The notes beneath the pieces were generated by a model. It was not told the origin of the DNA and searched no databases. It saw only the letters and a list, made by a program, of their open reading frames with translations. A program made the position numbers and the translations under genes. 20,193 nt of DNA from Citricoccus sp. WCRC_4 (GTDB lineage Bacteria > Actinomycetota > Actinomycetes > Actinomycetales > Micrococcaceae): positions 1 through 20,193 of the forward strand of contig JAPFFX010000188.1 of assembly GCA_026645375.1 (NCBI GenBank), read 5' to 3'. Below, one piece after another: positions 7,054-14,276 of this stretch; position 1 is the first letter of the stretch, and every line of letters begins with the position of its first letter.

Positions 7054-7609
7054 TCAGCCTCGACGCCGAGGGACGCCGTGCTGCTCCAGGATGGCCTCGA
7101 ACCGGCGCCGGCTGAACAGGTCCGCCCAGACCCACCGCACCATGCCATACCCGTGCCGGCGAACGCCCATTGGGCGTCGAACCGGGTGCGCTGGGCGGCG
7201 GACGGCAAGAGCTGGCGTGCACTACCCGCCACCAGGTCGGCAGCGCCGTGGTCGCGCTTGATGGCATCGGCCGGAGCAGTTCCCGTGCTCAGCGGTTCGC
7301 TGCCGAGGACCAGGGCCATCGCCGCAGGCAGTGGATCCACCCGCACCCGGCCCAGCACCGTGCCGTCCTCCAGGCACACAGTGACCCGGGTGGGGGCCGG
7401 CGTCGGGGATCCGCGAAGGCCACGGCACTCACCCGGTGACGGTCCTGCCGGGACAGCACCAGCCACCGCCGCGTGGACGCGTACGTGCCCGGGGCGAGAC
7501 GGACCAGCTCTCCCCGCTGGGCCCGACGGGCCAGCATCCGGGCGGAGCGGCCCCCGTCGTTCTCGGTGCGGCGGAGCAGGAGGGGTTCAGCGTTCGCGGA
7601 GGACGTCAC
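7054..7609 (-). pseudogene. Decayed gene resembling AbiEi-antitoxin/DUF559-type protein
   Basis: Protein-like sequence is spread over three frames. Frame one starts at GTG 7609 and reads ARRAQRGELVRLAPGTYAST, then RHRVSAVAFADPR; this is the usual N-terminal winged-helix style of actinobacterial AbiEi-like (type IV antitoxin) proteins. Near 7400 sense passes to a second frame (VCLEDGTVLGRVRVDPLPAA, then MALVLGSEPLSTGT). Near 7170 it passes to a third (GYGMVRWVWADLFSRRRFEA, ILEQHGVPRRRG), ending at TGA 7054; this looks like the C-terminal end of the same family. The total is well short of the 280-320 residues I would expect, so internal deletions as well as frameshifts are implied. The family name rests on memory of typical sequences and is moderate; the broken state is fairly clear. 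Confidence 0.55.
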
Positions 7610-7646
7610 CAGCCCATGCTGTCTGGTCCGGCGCTACGGCGGGAAC

Positions 7647-7669
7647 GCTGTCCACAGCGTGTGGACAGC
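7647..7669. promoter_or_regulatory. 10-bp perfect inverted repeat upstream of the decayed gene
   Basis: GCTGTCCACA, a GCG spacer, then TGTGGACAGC. It lies 38 bases upstream of the broken gene's GTG, where an operator would sit. Each arm contains CTGTCCACA, one base from the actinobacterial DnaA box TTGTCCACA, so DnaA binding is an alternative. Neither role can be settled from sequence. Confidence 0.5.
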
Positions 7670-7703
7670 AGCCATCCGGGTTCAGGAGACCCGTCCGGGG
7701 CAT

Positions 7704-7728
7704 TGCCGCTCAGGACGAGTCCTCTCGA
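7704..7728 (+). repeat. Right copy of the 25-bp imperfect direct repeat
   Basis: Matches the copy at 6944-6968 with an identical 16-base core (GGACGAGTCCTCTCGA at 7713-7728) and TGCCGC nine bases before it. It lies 760 bases from the other copy. Confidence 0.7.
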
Positions 7729-7794
7729 CGATGACGGCTCCCGGGCGCCGGACGCCGACCCGCGGACGGACGCCGCGGACGAGAGGACAGACGA

Positions 7795-7830
7795 CGACGG
7801 CCGGTCACCTCGTCAGGTGACCGGCCGTCG
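7795..7830 (-). terminator. Terminator of the pob-pca operon
   Basis: A perfect 16-bp stem (7795-7810 with 7815-7830) with a 4-base loop lies about 40 bases beyond the pcaJ stop. It is the only strong hairpin at the operon's end. There is no T-run. Confidence 0.8.
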
Positions 7831-7867
7831 CCGGGACGGGCCGTGGGCCCGTGAAGGGATCAGCGGG

Positions 7868-8575
7868 TCAGGCGCCGGCCTTCTCGAAACGCACGTCCGG
7901 GTGCTTGTCCTGGAGCTCCTCGAAGGTGAGGCCGTGCAGCTCGCGCACGGTCACCACGCCGGAGGGGTCCAGCAGCAGCACGGCCTTGTCCGAGTAGATC
8001 CGGGACACGCAGCCCACGCCGGTGAGCGGGAAGGTGCACTCGGCCATCAGCTTCCGGTCGCCCTTCTTGGTGAACAGGTCCATCATCACGTAGGTGTCCT
8101 TGGCGCCGATCGCCAGGTCCATGGCGCCGCCCACGGCCGGGATGGCCCCGGGCTTGCCGGTGGACCAGTTGGCCAGGTCGCCGGTGGCGGAGACCTGGTA
8201 GGCGCCCAGCACGCAGACGTCCAGGTGGCCGCCGCGCATCATGGCGAAGGAGTCGGCGTGGTGGAAGTACGAGGCACCCGGCAGCTCGGTCACCGGGATC
8301 TTGCCGGCGTTGATCAGGTCCTCGTCGACCTGGTCGCCGGTGGCCTGCGGGCCGAAGCCGAGCATGCCGTTCTCGGTGTGCAGGGTGACCTTCTTCTCCG
8401 GGGAGAGGTAGTTGGACACGGTGGTCGGCTGGCCGATGCCCAGGTTCACGAAGGAACCGGGCGCGATGTCATCGGCGATGACCCTGGCCAGCTCGTCCTG
8501 CGTCAGCGGGGCGTCGGTGCTGCGGAACGCCTGGACGTCCGCGGTCTCGGTGGTCTGCTCGCTCATCTCGCTCAT
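7868..8575 (-). CDS. pcaJ: 3-oxoadipate CoA-transferase subunit B
   Basis: A 235-residue beta subunit of the CoA-transferase that moves CoA from succinyl-CoA to beta-ketoadipate, working as a complex with PcaI. Seen: NLGIGQPTTVSNYL, then LHTENGMLGFGP, whose Glu (residue 68) is the family's CoA-carrying nucleophile, and GGHLDVCVLGAYQV and GAMDLAIGAK in the second half. The frame is open to GTG 8584, which overlaps the pcaI stop by four bases; ATG 8575 and ATG 8566 are also possible. GAGGG at 8582-8578 is too close for 8575 and a little far for 8566, so the exact start is uncertain within nine bases either way. Translation is probably coupled to pcaI. It is the last gene of the operon. Confidence 0.93.
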   Translation of the reverse strand: MSEMSEQTTETADVQAFRSTDAPLTQDELARVIADDIAPGSFVNLGIGQPTTVSNYLSPEKKVTLHTENGMLGFGPQATGDQVDEDLINAGKIPVTELPGASYFHHADSFAMMRGGHLDVCVLGAYQVSATGDLANWSTGKPGAIPAVGGAMDLAIGAKDTYVMMDLFTKKGDRKLMAECTFPLTGVGCVSRIYSDKAVLLLDPSGVVTVRELHGLTFEELQDKHPDVRFEKAGA

Positions 8576-8580
8576 CACCC

Positions 8581-9342
8581 TCACTTCTGGGCGGCCAGCT
8601 CGGCCGCGGTCTTGGTGGCCATGCAGGGCTTGGGCCGCCCCGCGGCCAGGGCCTCGCGCTCCTCGCGCTCCTTCACGCCGGAACCGGTCGGGATCCCGAC
8701 GACGGTGTCCACGTAGATCCCCGGCGTCACCACGTGCTCCGGGTTCAGCGGCTCGTCCAGGACCTCGTCCACCTGCACGATGGTGTGTGCGGCGGCGGTG
8801 GCCATGACGGGCCCGAAGTTGCGGGCGGTCTTGCGGTAGACCAGGTTGCCGTACGGGTCGGCGGCGTAGGCCTTGATCAGGGCGAAGTCGCCGCGGATCG
8901 GGGACTCCAGCACGTAGTGCTTGCCGTCGATCTCGCGGACCTCCTTGCCCTCGGCCAGCTGGGTGCCGTAACCGGTGGGGCTGAAGAAGCCGCCGATGCC
9001 GGCCCCGGCGGCGCGCATGCGCTCGGCCAGGTTGCCCTGCGGGACGAGCTCCAGCTCGATCTCGCCGGCCCGGTAGGCCTCGTCGAAGTGCCAGGAGTCG
9101 GACTGGCGCGGGAACGAGCAGATGATCTTGGCCACCCGCCGCTCCTTGATCAGCAGGGCCAGGCCCGCATCGGCCTGCCCGGCGTTGTTGTTCACCACGG
9201 TCAGGCCGGTGGCACCGGAATCCATCAGCGCGTCGATCAGCTCCATCGGCTGGCCGGCGTTGCCGAATCCACCGATCAGCACCGTGGCGCCGTCGGTGAT
9301 CCGGGAGACGGCCTCGGCAGCCGTGTCCACGAACTCAAGCAT
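8581..9342 (-). CDS. pcaI: 3-oxoadipate CoA-transferase subunit A
   Basis: A 253-residue alpha subunit that pairs with PcaJ in the penultimate step of the beta-ketoadipate pathway. Seen: GATVLIGGFGNAGQPMELI near the N-terminus, NNNAGQADAGLALLI, CSFPRQSD, and GGFFSPTGYGTQLAEGKE, all typical of class I CoA-transferase alpha subunits. A C-terminal stretch ending in GRPKPCMATKTAAELAAQK is longer than in proteobacterial PcaI. The start is ATG with a perfect AAGGAGG five bases upstream, the best ribosome site in the operon. A 107-base gap separates it from pcaF; its stop abuts or overlaps the start region of pcaJ. Confidence 0.94.
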   Translation of the reverse strand: MLEFVDTAAEAVSRITDGATVLIGGFGNAGQPMELIDALMDSGATGLTVVNNNAGQADAGLALLIKERRVAKIICSFPRQSDSWHFDEAYRAGEIELELVPQGNLAERMRAAGAGIGGFFSPTGYGTQLAEGKEVREIDGKHYVLESPIRGDFALIKAYAADPYGNLVYRKTARNFGPVMATAAAHTIVQVDEVLDEPLNPEHVVTPGIYVDTVVGIPTGSGVKEREEREALAAGRPKPCMATKTAAELAAQK

Positions 9343-9449
9343 CGTTCCTCCTTGGGAAGGGTTGGTCTGTCAGGTCGGGTCTGGCCCACGACGCCGGCCG
9401 GCGCCCCGCGCTGCGAACGCGCGTGCCGGTGTCGCGGAGCCGGACGGGA

Positions 9450-10700
9450 TCAGCGGGCGTTGACGTTCTCCAGCACCACGGCGATGCCCTGGCCGACGCC
9501 GATGCACAGCGCGGCGACGCCCCAGCGGTCGCCGGACTCCTCGAGGCGGCGCGCCAGGGTGCCGAGCACGCGGGTGCCCGAGGCGCCGAGCGGGTGGCCG
9601 ATGGCGATGGCCCCGCCCCAGGCGTTGACGATGGACAGGTCCACGCCCCAGGCGTCGGTGCAGGCCAGGGACTGGGCGGCGAAGGCCTCGTTGAGCTCCA
9701 CCGCGGAGACGTCGTCCCAGGTGATGCCTGCCCGCTCCAGGGCCTTGTTGGCGGCGTCCACCGGCGCGTAGCCGAAGTACTGCGGCTCGTTGGCTGCGGT
9801 CGCCCGGCCGGCGATCCGGGCCAGGGGCTGCAGGCCCAGGATGTCGGCGGCCTTGTCCGAGCCGAGCCAGGCGGCGGAGGCACCGTCGTTCATGGGCGAG
9901 GAGTTGCCGGCGGTGATCATGCCGTTCTCCTTGCGGAACACGGTGCGCAGTCCGGAGAGGGACTCGGCGGTGGAGTCCGGGCGGATGGTCTCGTCCCGGG
10001 CCAGGTCCACGTCCGGCACGGCGACGGTCAGGTTGTCGTACTTGCCCTCGTCCCAGGCCTTGGCGGACAGCTGGTGCGAGTTCGCGGCGAAGGCGTCCAT
10101 CCGCTCACGGTCGATACCGTACTTCTCCCGCAGCTGTTCGGTGGCCTCGCCCAGGGAGACGGTCCACTCCTGGGGCATGTTGCGGTTGACCAGGCGCCAG
10201 CCGAGGGTCGTGTTGGCCAGCTCCAGGTTGTGCATCGGGAAGGGACGCTCGGTCTTGGGCAGGACCCACGGGGCACGGGACATCGACTCCACGCCGCCGA
10301 TGAGCATGAGATCGGCCTCGCCGGTGTTGATCTGCCGGGAGGCGATGATGGCGGCGTCCAGCGAGGAGCCGCACAGCCGGTTCACGGTGGTGCCCGGGAT
10401 GGAGGTGGGCAGACCGGCCAGCAGGGTGGCCATGCGGGCCACGTTGCGGTTCTCCTCGCCGGCGCCGTTGGCGTTGCCGAAGACGACCTCGTCGATCCGC
10501 GCCAGGTCGCTGCCGGCTCCCTGGCCCTGGGTGTCCGGGGCGTCGGGCAGCAGTCCGGCCAGCTTCGGGGCCCGCTTCACGGACTCGCGGACGACGACGG
10601 TGGCCAGGTCGTCCGGGCGGGCCTTGGCCAGCGCGCCGCCGACCTTGCCGAACGGGGTGCGGACGGCGTCGTAGATGTAGGCGTCAGTCTGGGCAGTCAT
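9450..10700 (-). CDS. pcaF: 3-oxoadipyl-CoA thiolase
   Basis: A 416-residue thiolase that splits beta-ketoadipyl-CoA into succinyl-CoA and acetyl-CoA, the last step of the pathway. Seen: the acyl-accepting Cys in NRLCGSS (C110), the substrate loop GGVESMSRAPWV, NDGASAA, the His of GHPLGASGTR (H369) and the second catalytic Cys in CIGVGQG (C399). All thiolase residues are therefore present. It is slightly longer than usual because of an insert around residues 43-68 (LAGLLPDAPDTQGQG) before the FGNANGAGEENRNVARM block. The start is ATG preceded by AGAAGG. The assignment to 3-oxoadipyl-CoA rather than acetoacetyl-CoA follows from its place between pcaC and pcaI. Confidence 0.94.
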   Translation of the reverse strand: MTAQTDAYIYDAVRTPFGKVGGALAKARPDDLATVVVRESVKRAPKLAGLLPDAPDTQGQGAGSDLARIDEVVFGNANGAGEENRNVARMATLLAGLPTSIPGTTVNRLCGSSLDAAIIASRQINTGEADLMLIGGVESMSRAPWVLPKTERPFPMHNLELANTTLGWRLVNRNMPQEWTVSLGEATEQLREKYGIDRERMDAFAANSHQLSAKAWDEGKYDNLTVAVPDVDLARDETIRPDSTAESLSGLRTVFRKENGMITAGNSSPMNDGASAAWLGSDKAADILGLQPLARIAGRATAANEPQYFGYAPVDAANKALERAGITWDDVSAVELNEAFAAQSLACTDAWGVDLSIVNAWGGAIAIGHPLGASGTRVLGTLARRLEESGDRWGVAALCIGVGQGIAVVLENVNAR

Positions 10701-10790
10701 GGGATGACCTTCTCTCTGTTCGAACGACAGGCTACTGCGGTGGGCCGGGGCCGGCCTGGGAGCCCGGGGAGGGCGACCGGCCCGGCGACG

Positions 10791-10845
10791 GTGGGTGGGT
10801 TGCGGTGGTGGGCCGGGGTGTGGGTCGGGGTGTGGGTCGGGGTCC
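10791..10845 (+). repeat. G-rich repeat between pcaC and pcaF, possible G-quadruplex
   Basis: The unit GGGGTGTGGGTC occurs twice in tandem (from about 10816) and begins a third time. It follows GTGGGTGGGT. At least six runs of three or four G are separated by two or three bases on the plus strand, which is the template strand of the operon. Confidence 0.6.
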
Positions 10846-10854
10846 GGCCCGCCC

Positions 10855-11310
10855 CTAGAGCTCCTTGCCGGCGGCGAGGTCCTCGTCCACCTGGGCGAAG
10901 ACCTCCTGGGCCAGCTTGAAGGCGACGTTGGCGGCGGGCACGGAGGAGTAGATGGCGGTCTGGAGCAGGATCTCCTTGATCTCCTCCCGGCTCAGGCCGT
11001 TGCGCAGCGCCGCCCGGATGTGCATGGCGGCCTCCTCCCAGTACCCGCCCGAGACCATCGCGGAGATGGTGACGGCAGAGCGCATCCGCCGGTCCAGGCC
11101 CGGACGGGTCCAGATGGTCCCCCAGGCGTACCGGGTGATGAGGTTCTGGAAGTCCTCGGTGGTCTCGTCCTTCTTCGACTCCGCGCGGTCCACGTGGGCG
11201 TCGCCCAGGACCTGGCGGCGCACGGCCATGCCGGCGTCGAAGACGTCCTGGCTCGTGGCGGACATGTCGTGCCCGATCGGCTGGGCGGCCTGCTGGGTGT
11301 TCTCGCTCAT
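10855..11310 (-). CDS. pcaC: 4-carboxymuconolactone decarboxylase
   Basis: A 151-residue cofactor-free decarboxylase of the CMD/AhpD-like fold that converts gamma-carboxymuconolactone to beta-ketoadipate enol-lactone. Seen: VFDAGMAVRRQVLGDAHVDR at the N-terminus, FQNLITRYAWGTIWTRPGLD, and AAMHIRAALRNGLSREEIKE followed by ILLQTAIYSSVPAANVAF, the conserved CMD helix and loop. The frame is open to 11523, but ATG at 11310 has AGGAG at good distance and gives the normal length. It is a separate gene, not fused to PcaD as in the PcaL proteins of Rhodococcus and Streptomyces, although it stands in the same order (D then C) with a 127-base gap that includes a 14-bp palindrome at 11372-11385. Confidence 0.94.
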   Translation of the reverse strand: MSENTQQAAQPIGHDMSATSQDVFDAGMAVRRQVLGDAHVDRAESKKDETTEDFQNLITRYAWGTIWTRPGLDRRMRSAVTISAMVSGGYWEEAAMHIRAALRNGLSREEIKEILLQTAIYSSVPAANVAFKLAQEVFAQVDEDLAAGKEL

Positions 11311-11437
11311 GGAAGCTCCTGCTCTGTGAGGTCTCGTGCCCGGGAGGGCTGGGGGATCGGGGACCGGCGACGCGCGGGCCCGCGCCTGCGGGGACGACGG
11401 CCCGCGGGTGCGCGGGGGCGGTGTCCCGGGGCGGGAC

Positions 11438-12259
11438 TCAGCGGGCGCGGACGGCCCCGAAGTGCTCCCGGAGGATGCGGGCGGTGCCTTCCGGGTCCTC
11501 GGCGGGGGCCTGGTGGGCCACACCGTCCAGGATCACCGCGGTGCCGTGCTGCACGCCAGCGGCGATCTGCTCGGCGTCGGCCGGGGAGCAGACCGGGTCC
11601 ACGGCCCCGTTGACGGCCAGGATCGGGGTCGAGACCTCCCCCAGGCGCTCGCGCACGTCGAAGTCGCCCAGCGCCTCGGAGATCCGGGCGTAGGAGAACC
11701 GGTCGGCCTCCTGCAGGGTGTGCAGCAGGCGGGTCGAACGGGTGGGGTGCTTCTCGATGAACCCCGGGGCGAACCACTTCTCCGCCGAGCCGGCGACCAT
11801 CGACGGGGTGCCGGCCTTCTCCACGAACGCCGCGCGCTCCCGCCAGGCCTCCGGCTGGCCGATCTTCGCGGCCGAGCAGATCACGGCGATGCCGTCGAAC
11901 AGGTCGCCGTGGTCCAGGCCCAGCTGCAGGGCCACCTCGCCGTTGACCGAGACGCCGGCGTAGTAGACCTTGGCGCCGGCCGGGATCGTGCCGCTGGCGT
12001 GCTGGGCCCGGACCAGGTCCGCGACGGCGTTGGCCAGGTCGGCGATGGAGGTCGGCTCGTTGTGCGCCGGGGACTCACCGTGGCCGGGCAGGTCCCAGCC
12101 GATGACCTGGAAGCGCTCCTCCAGCAGGTTCGCGGTGTCCTGCCACAGGGCATGCACCCCGGTGCCCAGCCCGGCGCCCACGAACAGGACGTCCTGGGGC
12201 TCTCCGAACGAGTCGACCTCGTTGGTCAGACGGCTCGCGGTGATCTCTGGTGTCGTCAC
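11438..12259 (-). CDS. pcaD: 3-oxoadipate enol-lactonase
   Basis: A 273-residue alpha/beta-hydrolase that opens beta-ketoadipate enol-lactone to beta-ketoadipate. Seen: the strand and oxyanion region VLFVGAGLGTG, GWDLPGHGES, the nucleophile elbow YYAGVSVNGE with its Ser, the acid in NGAVDPVCSP, and the catalytic His in GVAHQAPAEDP. The elbow reads G-V-S-V-N-G, so the usual second Gly of GxSxG is replaced by Asn and a Gly comes one place later. Start is GTG at 12259 with GGAG five bases upstream. Length is normal. It lies between pcaB and pcaC; the 159-base gap before it carries TCGTCGGT repeats. Confidence 0.9.
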   Translation of the reverse strand: MTTPEITASRLTNEVDSFGEPQDVLFVGAGLGTGVHALWQDTANLLEERFQVIGWDLPGHGESPAHNEPTSIADLANAVADLVRAQHASGTIPAGAKVYYAGVSVNGEVALQLGLDHGDLFDGIAVICSAAKIGQPEAWRERAAFVEKAGTPSMVAGSAEKWFAPGFIEKHPTRSTRLLHTLQEADRFSYARISEALGDFDVRERLGEVSTPILAVNGAVDPVCSPADAEQIAAGVQHGTAVILDGVAHQAPAEDPEGTARILREHFGAVRAR

Positions 12260-12297
12260 TGGTGCTCCATTCCTTGTTCCTTGGGCTGCTGACGTCG

Positions 12298-12339
12298 TCG
12301 TCGGTCGTCAGTCGTCGGTGTTCGTCGGTTCTCGTCGGT
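12298..12339. repeat. Four TCGTCGGT direct repeats between pcaB and pcaD
   Basis: Exact copies lie at 12298-12305, 12312-12319, 12322-12329 and 12332-12339. The last three are spaced exactly 10 bases apart, one helical turn. They fall in the untranslated gap of 159 bases upstream of pcaD. They could be a protein-binding array or simple slippage of a GTC-rich tract. Confidence 0.6.
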
Positions 12340-12418
12340 CGTCGCCGGGCCTGCACGCGCGGGCCCGGCTGCTCGGGGTGTTCGGTCGCCGGTCCCTGGT
12401 CGCGGCCCTCGGGGACGC

Positions 12419-13981
12419 TCAGTCGTGGCCGGCCGCCAGGAACCCGCCGGCCGCGGCCACGAACCGGTCCACCAGGGCACCGGCCTCACCGGTGTACTCC
12501 ACCGGGTCGAGCAGCCCGTCGAGCTGCTCGTCGGAGACGGACGGCGGCAGCTCGGCGCGCAGCAGGGTGCGGAAGTCGGGCTCGTCCGGGCCGCCGCCCA
12601 GGCTGCGGTCCACGATCGCCTGCAGCCGGGCCTTGCCGGATCCGGCCTCCCCGCCGGCCTGCTCCTGCAGTACCGGGGCGAGCTCGGCCATCAGCCGCTC
12701 GGAGACCAGCAGCGGGCCCACGCGGTTCAGGTTCTCGGCCATCCGCGCGGTGTTCACCCGCAGCCCCGAGACCAGCTCGGCGGTGCGCTCGGCCGCTCCC
12801 CCGGCCTGGCGCATCAGGTGGCGCAGCGCCGGCCACTCGGCGTGCCAGCCCCCGTCCGGGCGTTCCTCGTTCGCGGCGCCGGCGGCGGTGAGCACCTGGG
12901 CCAGCGAGCCCGGCGCGGACAGGGCACCGGAGTGGATCATCACGGACAGCACGGGGTTCTGCTTGTGCGGCATCGCCGAGGACCCGCCGCGGCCGGCGGC
13001 CAGTGGTTCACCGAGCTCGCCGTTCTCGATCCGGGCGGAGACCAGCACGTCGTTGGCGATCTTCCCGCAGGCGGCCACGACCTCGGCCAGGGCCGCGGCG
13101 ATCCCGGTGACCGCCATCCGGTCGGTGTGCCAGGGTCCGGCCGGCGCGGCCAGTCCGAGCCGGTCCGCGAGACGCTCGACGAGATCGAACGGCCCGATGC
13201 CGGCGTCGAGGGTCCCCTGGCGGTGCGCCGTCGCCACGCGGCCGGACAGGGCCGCCATGGTGCCGGCGGCGCCGCCCCACTGGATCGGCAGCGAACTGGT
13301 GGCGGCCTCCAGTCGCCGGCCGGCCTGGGTGAGTGCGGTCAGCCAGCCGGCGGCGCGCAGCCCGAAGGTCGAGGGCAGCGAGTGCTGGGCCAGGGAGCGG
13401 GCCACCATCGGGGTGTCCCGGTGCGTCCGCGCCAGGTCCACGAGGGCGGCGACGGCGGCGCGCAGGTCCGCCAGGATCGTCGCCGCGACGCGCGCGGACA
13501 TCCGCATCATGGCGGTGTCCATGATGTCCTGGCTGGTGGCGCCGACGTGGAGGGCCCCGGTGACGCCCGAGTCCCCCGGGGCGGTCTCGGCGGCGCGGGC
13601 GCGCATGGCCTTGAGCACGGGGATCAGCGGGTTGCCGCCGTCCTGGCCGGCGTGGGCCAGCGCGGCGAGGTCGTACTGGGCTGGGTCCGCGCACTCCTGG
13701 GCCGCGCGAGCGTGGGCGGTGGACGTCATCCCCGCCTCGGCGAGCACCGCGGTCCAGGCGGCCTCGACCTCGAGCAGGTGACGCAGGTAGGCGGTGTCCG
13801 AGGACTGCGCGGCCACGGCGGTCCCGGCGGAGAGCGGGTCCAGCAGGCCGACGTCGGACTCCGGGTCCCGCACCGGGCGCGCATCCGCGGCGTCCCGGAC
13901 GGACTGCGACGCCGGCACGGCCCGGTCGGTCGGGCCGGGCTCGGCGGCGGAGGTCTCCGGCAACGCTGCTGGATCGGTCAT
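12419..13981 (-). CDS. pcaB: 3-carboxy-cis,cis-muconate cycloisomerase
   Basis: A 520-residue member of the fumarase/argininosuccinate lyase superfamily that closes beta-carboxymuconate to gamma-carboxymuconolactone. Seen: ALHVGATSQDIMDT (143-156), the QHSLPSTFG block (199-207) and the superfamily signature GGSSAMPHKQNPV (332-344). The conserved body begins around residue 44 (VGLLDPLSAGT). Before it is an Ala/Pro/Asp-rich extension of about 40 residues with no recognisable domain. It is longer than usual bacterial PcaB, about 450 residues, at both ends. The start ATG 13981 is preceded by AGGAG, but with a wide 11-base spacing; a later start is possible. A 295-base gap with a strong hairpin lies upstream. 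Confidence 0.9.
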   Translation of the reverse strand: MTDPAALPETSAAEPGPTDRAVPASQSVRDAADARPVRDPESDVGLLDPLSAGTAVAAQSSDTAYLRHLLEVEAAWTAVLAEAGMTSTAHARAAQECADPAQYDLAALAHAGQDGGNPLIPVLKAMRARAAETAPGDSGVTGALHVGATSQDIMDTAMMRMSARVAATILADLRAAVAALVDLARTHRDTPMVARSLAQHSLPSTFGLRAAGWLTALTQAGRRLEAATSSLPIQWGGAAGTMAALSGRVATAHRQGTLDAGIGPFDLVERLADRLGLAAPAGPWHTDRMAVTGIAAALAEVVAACGKIANDVLVSARIENGELGEPLAAGRGGSSAMPHKQNPVLSVMIHSGALSAPGSLAQVLTAAGAANEERPDGGWHAEWPALRHLMRQAGGAAERTAELVSGLRVNTARMAENLNRVGPLLVSERLMAELAPVLQEQAGGEAGSGKARLQAIVDRSLGGGPDEPDFRTLLRAELPPSVSDEQLDGLLDPVEYTGEAGALVDRFVAAAGGFLAAGHD

Positions 13982-14276
13982 CGGGTGGCGGGCTCCTGGG
14001 TCTGACGGGGCGTCTGGCGGGGTCTGGCGGGGGCGCGGACGGGCGCCCGGCGGGTGTCCGGACGGCGTCCTGGGGTCGGCCGGAACGGGCCGGGCCCTCC
14101 TAGGCTATCGGCAACGATGGCCCGGTGGCCCGGATGCGTCCGCAGAATACCTGGGGCGCATCCGGGCCACCGGGCCCATCGTCAGCGGGGCTGTGCGGTG
14201 CGTCTCAGCGTCCGGCACCCCGGTGCGGCGGGGTGCCGGGCGCTGCCGCGCTGCGAGGCGCCGAGCACGGTGGTGC
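13982..14276. other. Long gap between pcaG and pcaB
   Basis: At 295 bases this is the longest gap inside the operon. No gene is seen. It holds the large hairpin described separately and a small 6-bp stem (14263-14268 with 14273-14278) at the pcaG stop codon. The rest is C-rich on the coding strand. It may contain a promoter for pcaB onward, but I see no convincing -35 and -10 pair. Confidence 0.55.
14115..14181 (-). ncRNA. Large hairpin between pcaG and pcaB
   Basis: Bases 14115-14138 pair with 14157-14181 through about 24 base pairs with one unpaired G, around an 18-base loop. Both arms are visible by eye (CCCGGTGGCCCGGATGCG and its complement). In the transcript it would form about 100 bases after the pcaG stop. 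It is not followed by a U-run. Possible roles are partial termination, protection of the pobA-pcaHG message, or a processing site. Confidence 0.6.

Noticed and set aside
6719..7267. 182-residue minus-strand frame between the phosphodiesterase and the remnant
   Set aside because: No protein-like pattern, Pro/Arg/Ser-rich, and it cuts across the remnant's frames.
9423..10919. 498-residue plus-strand frame opposite pcaF
   Set aside because: Antisense shadow of a complete thiolase; no domain and no ribosome site.
12298..12339. CRISPR-like array
   Set aside because: Repeats are only eight bases and spacers two to six; this is no CRISPR.
12425..14005. Long plus-strand frames opposite pcaB
   Set aside because: Antisense to a gene with the lyase signature; Gly/Arg/Val-rich shadow.
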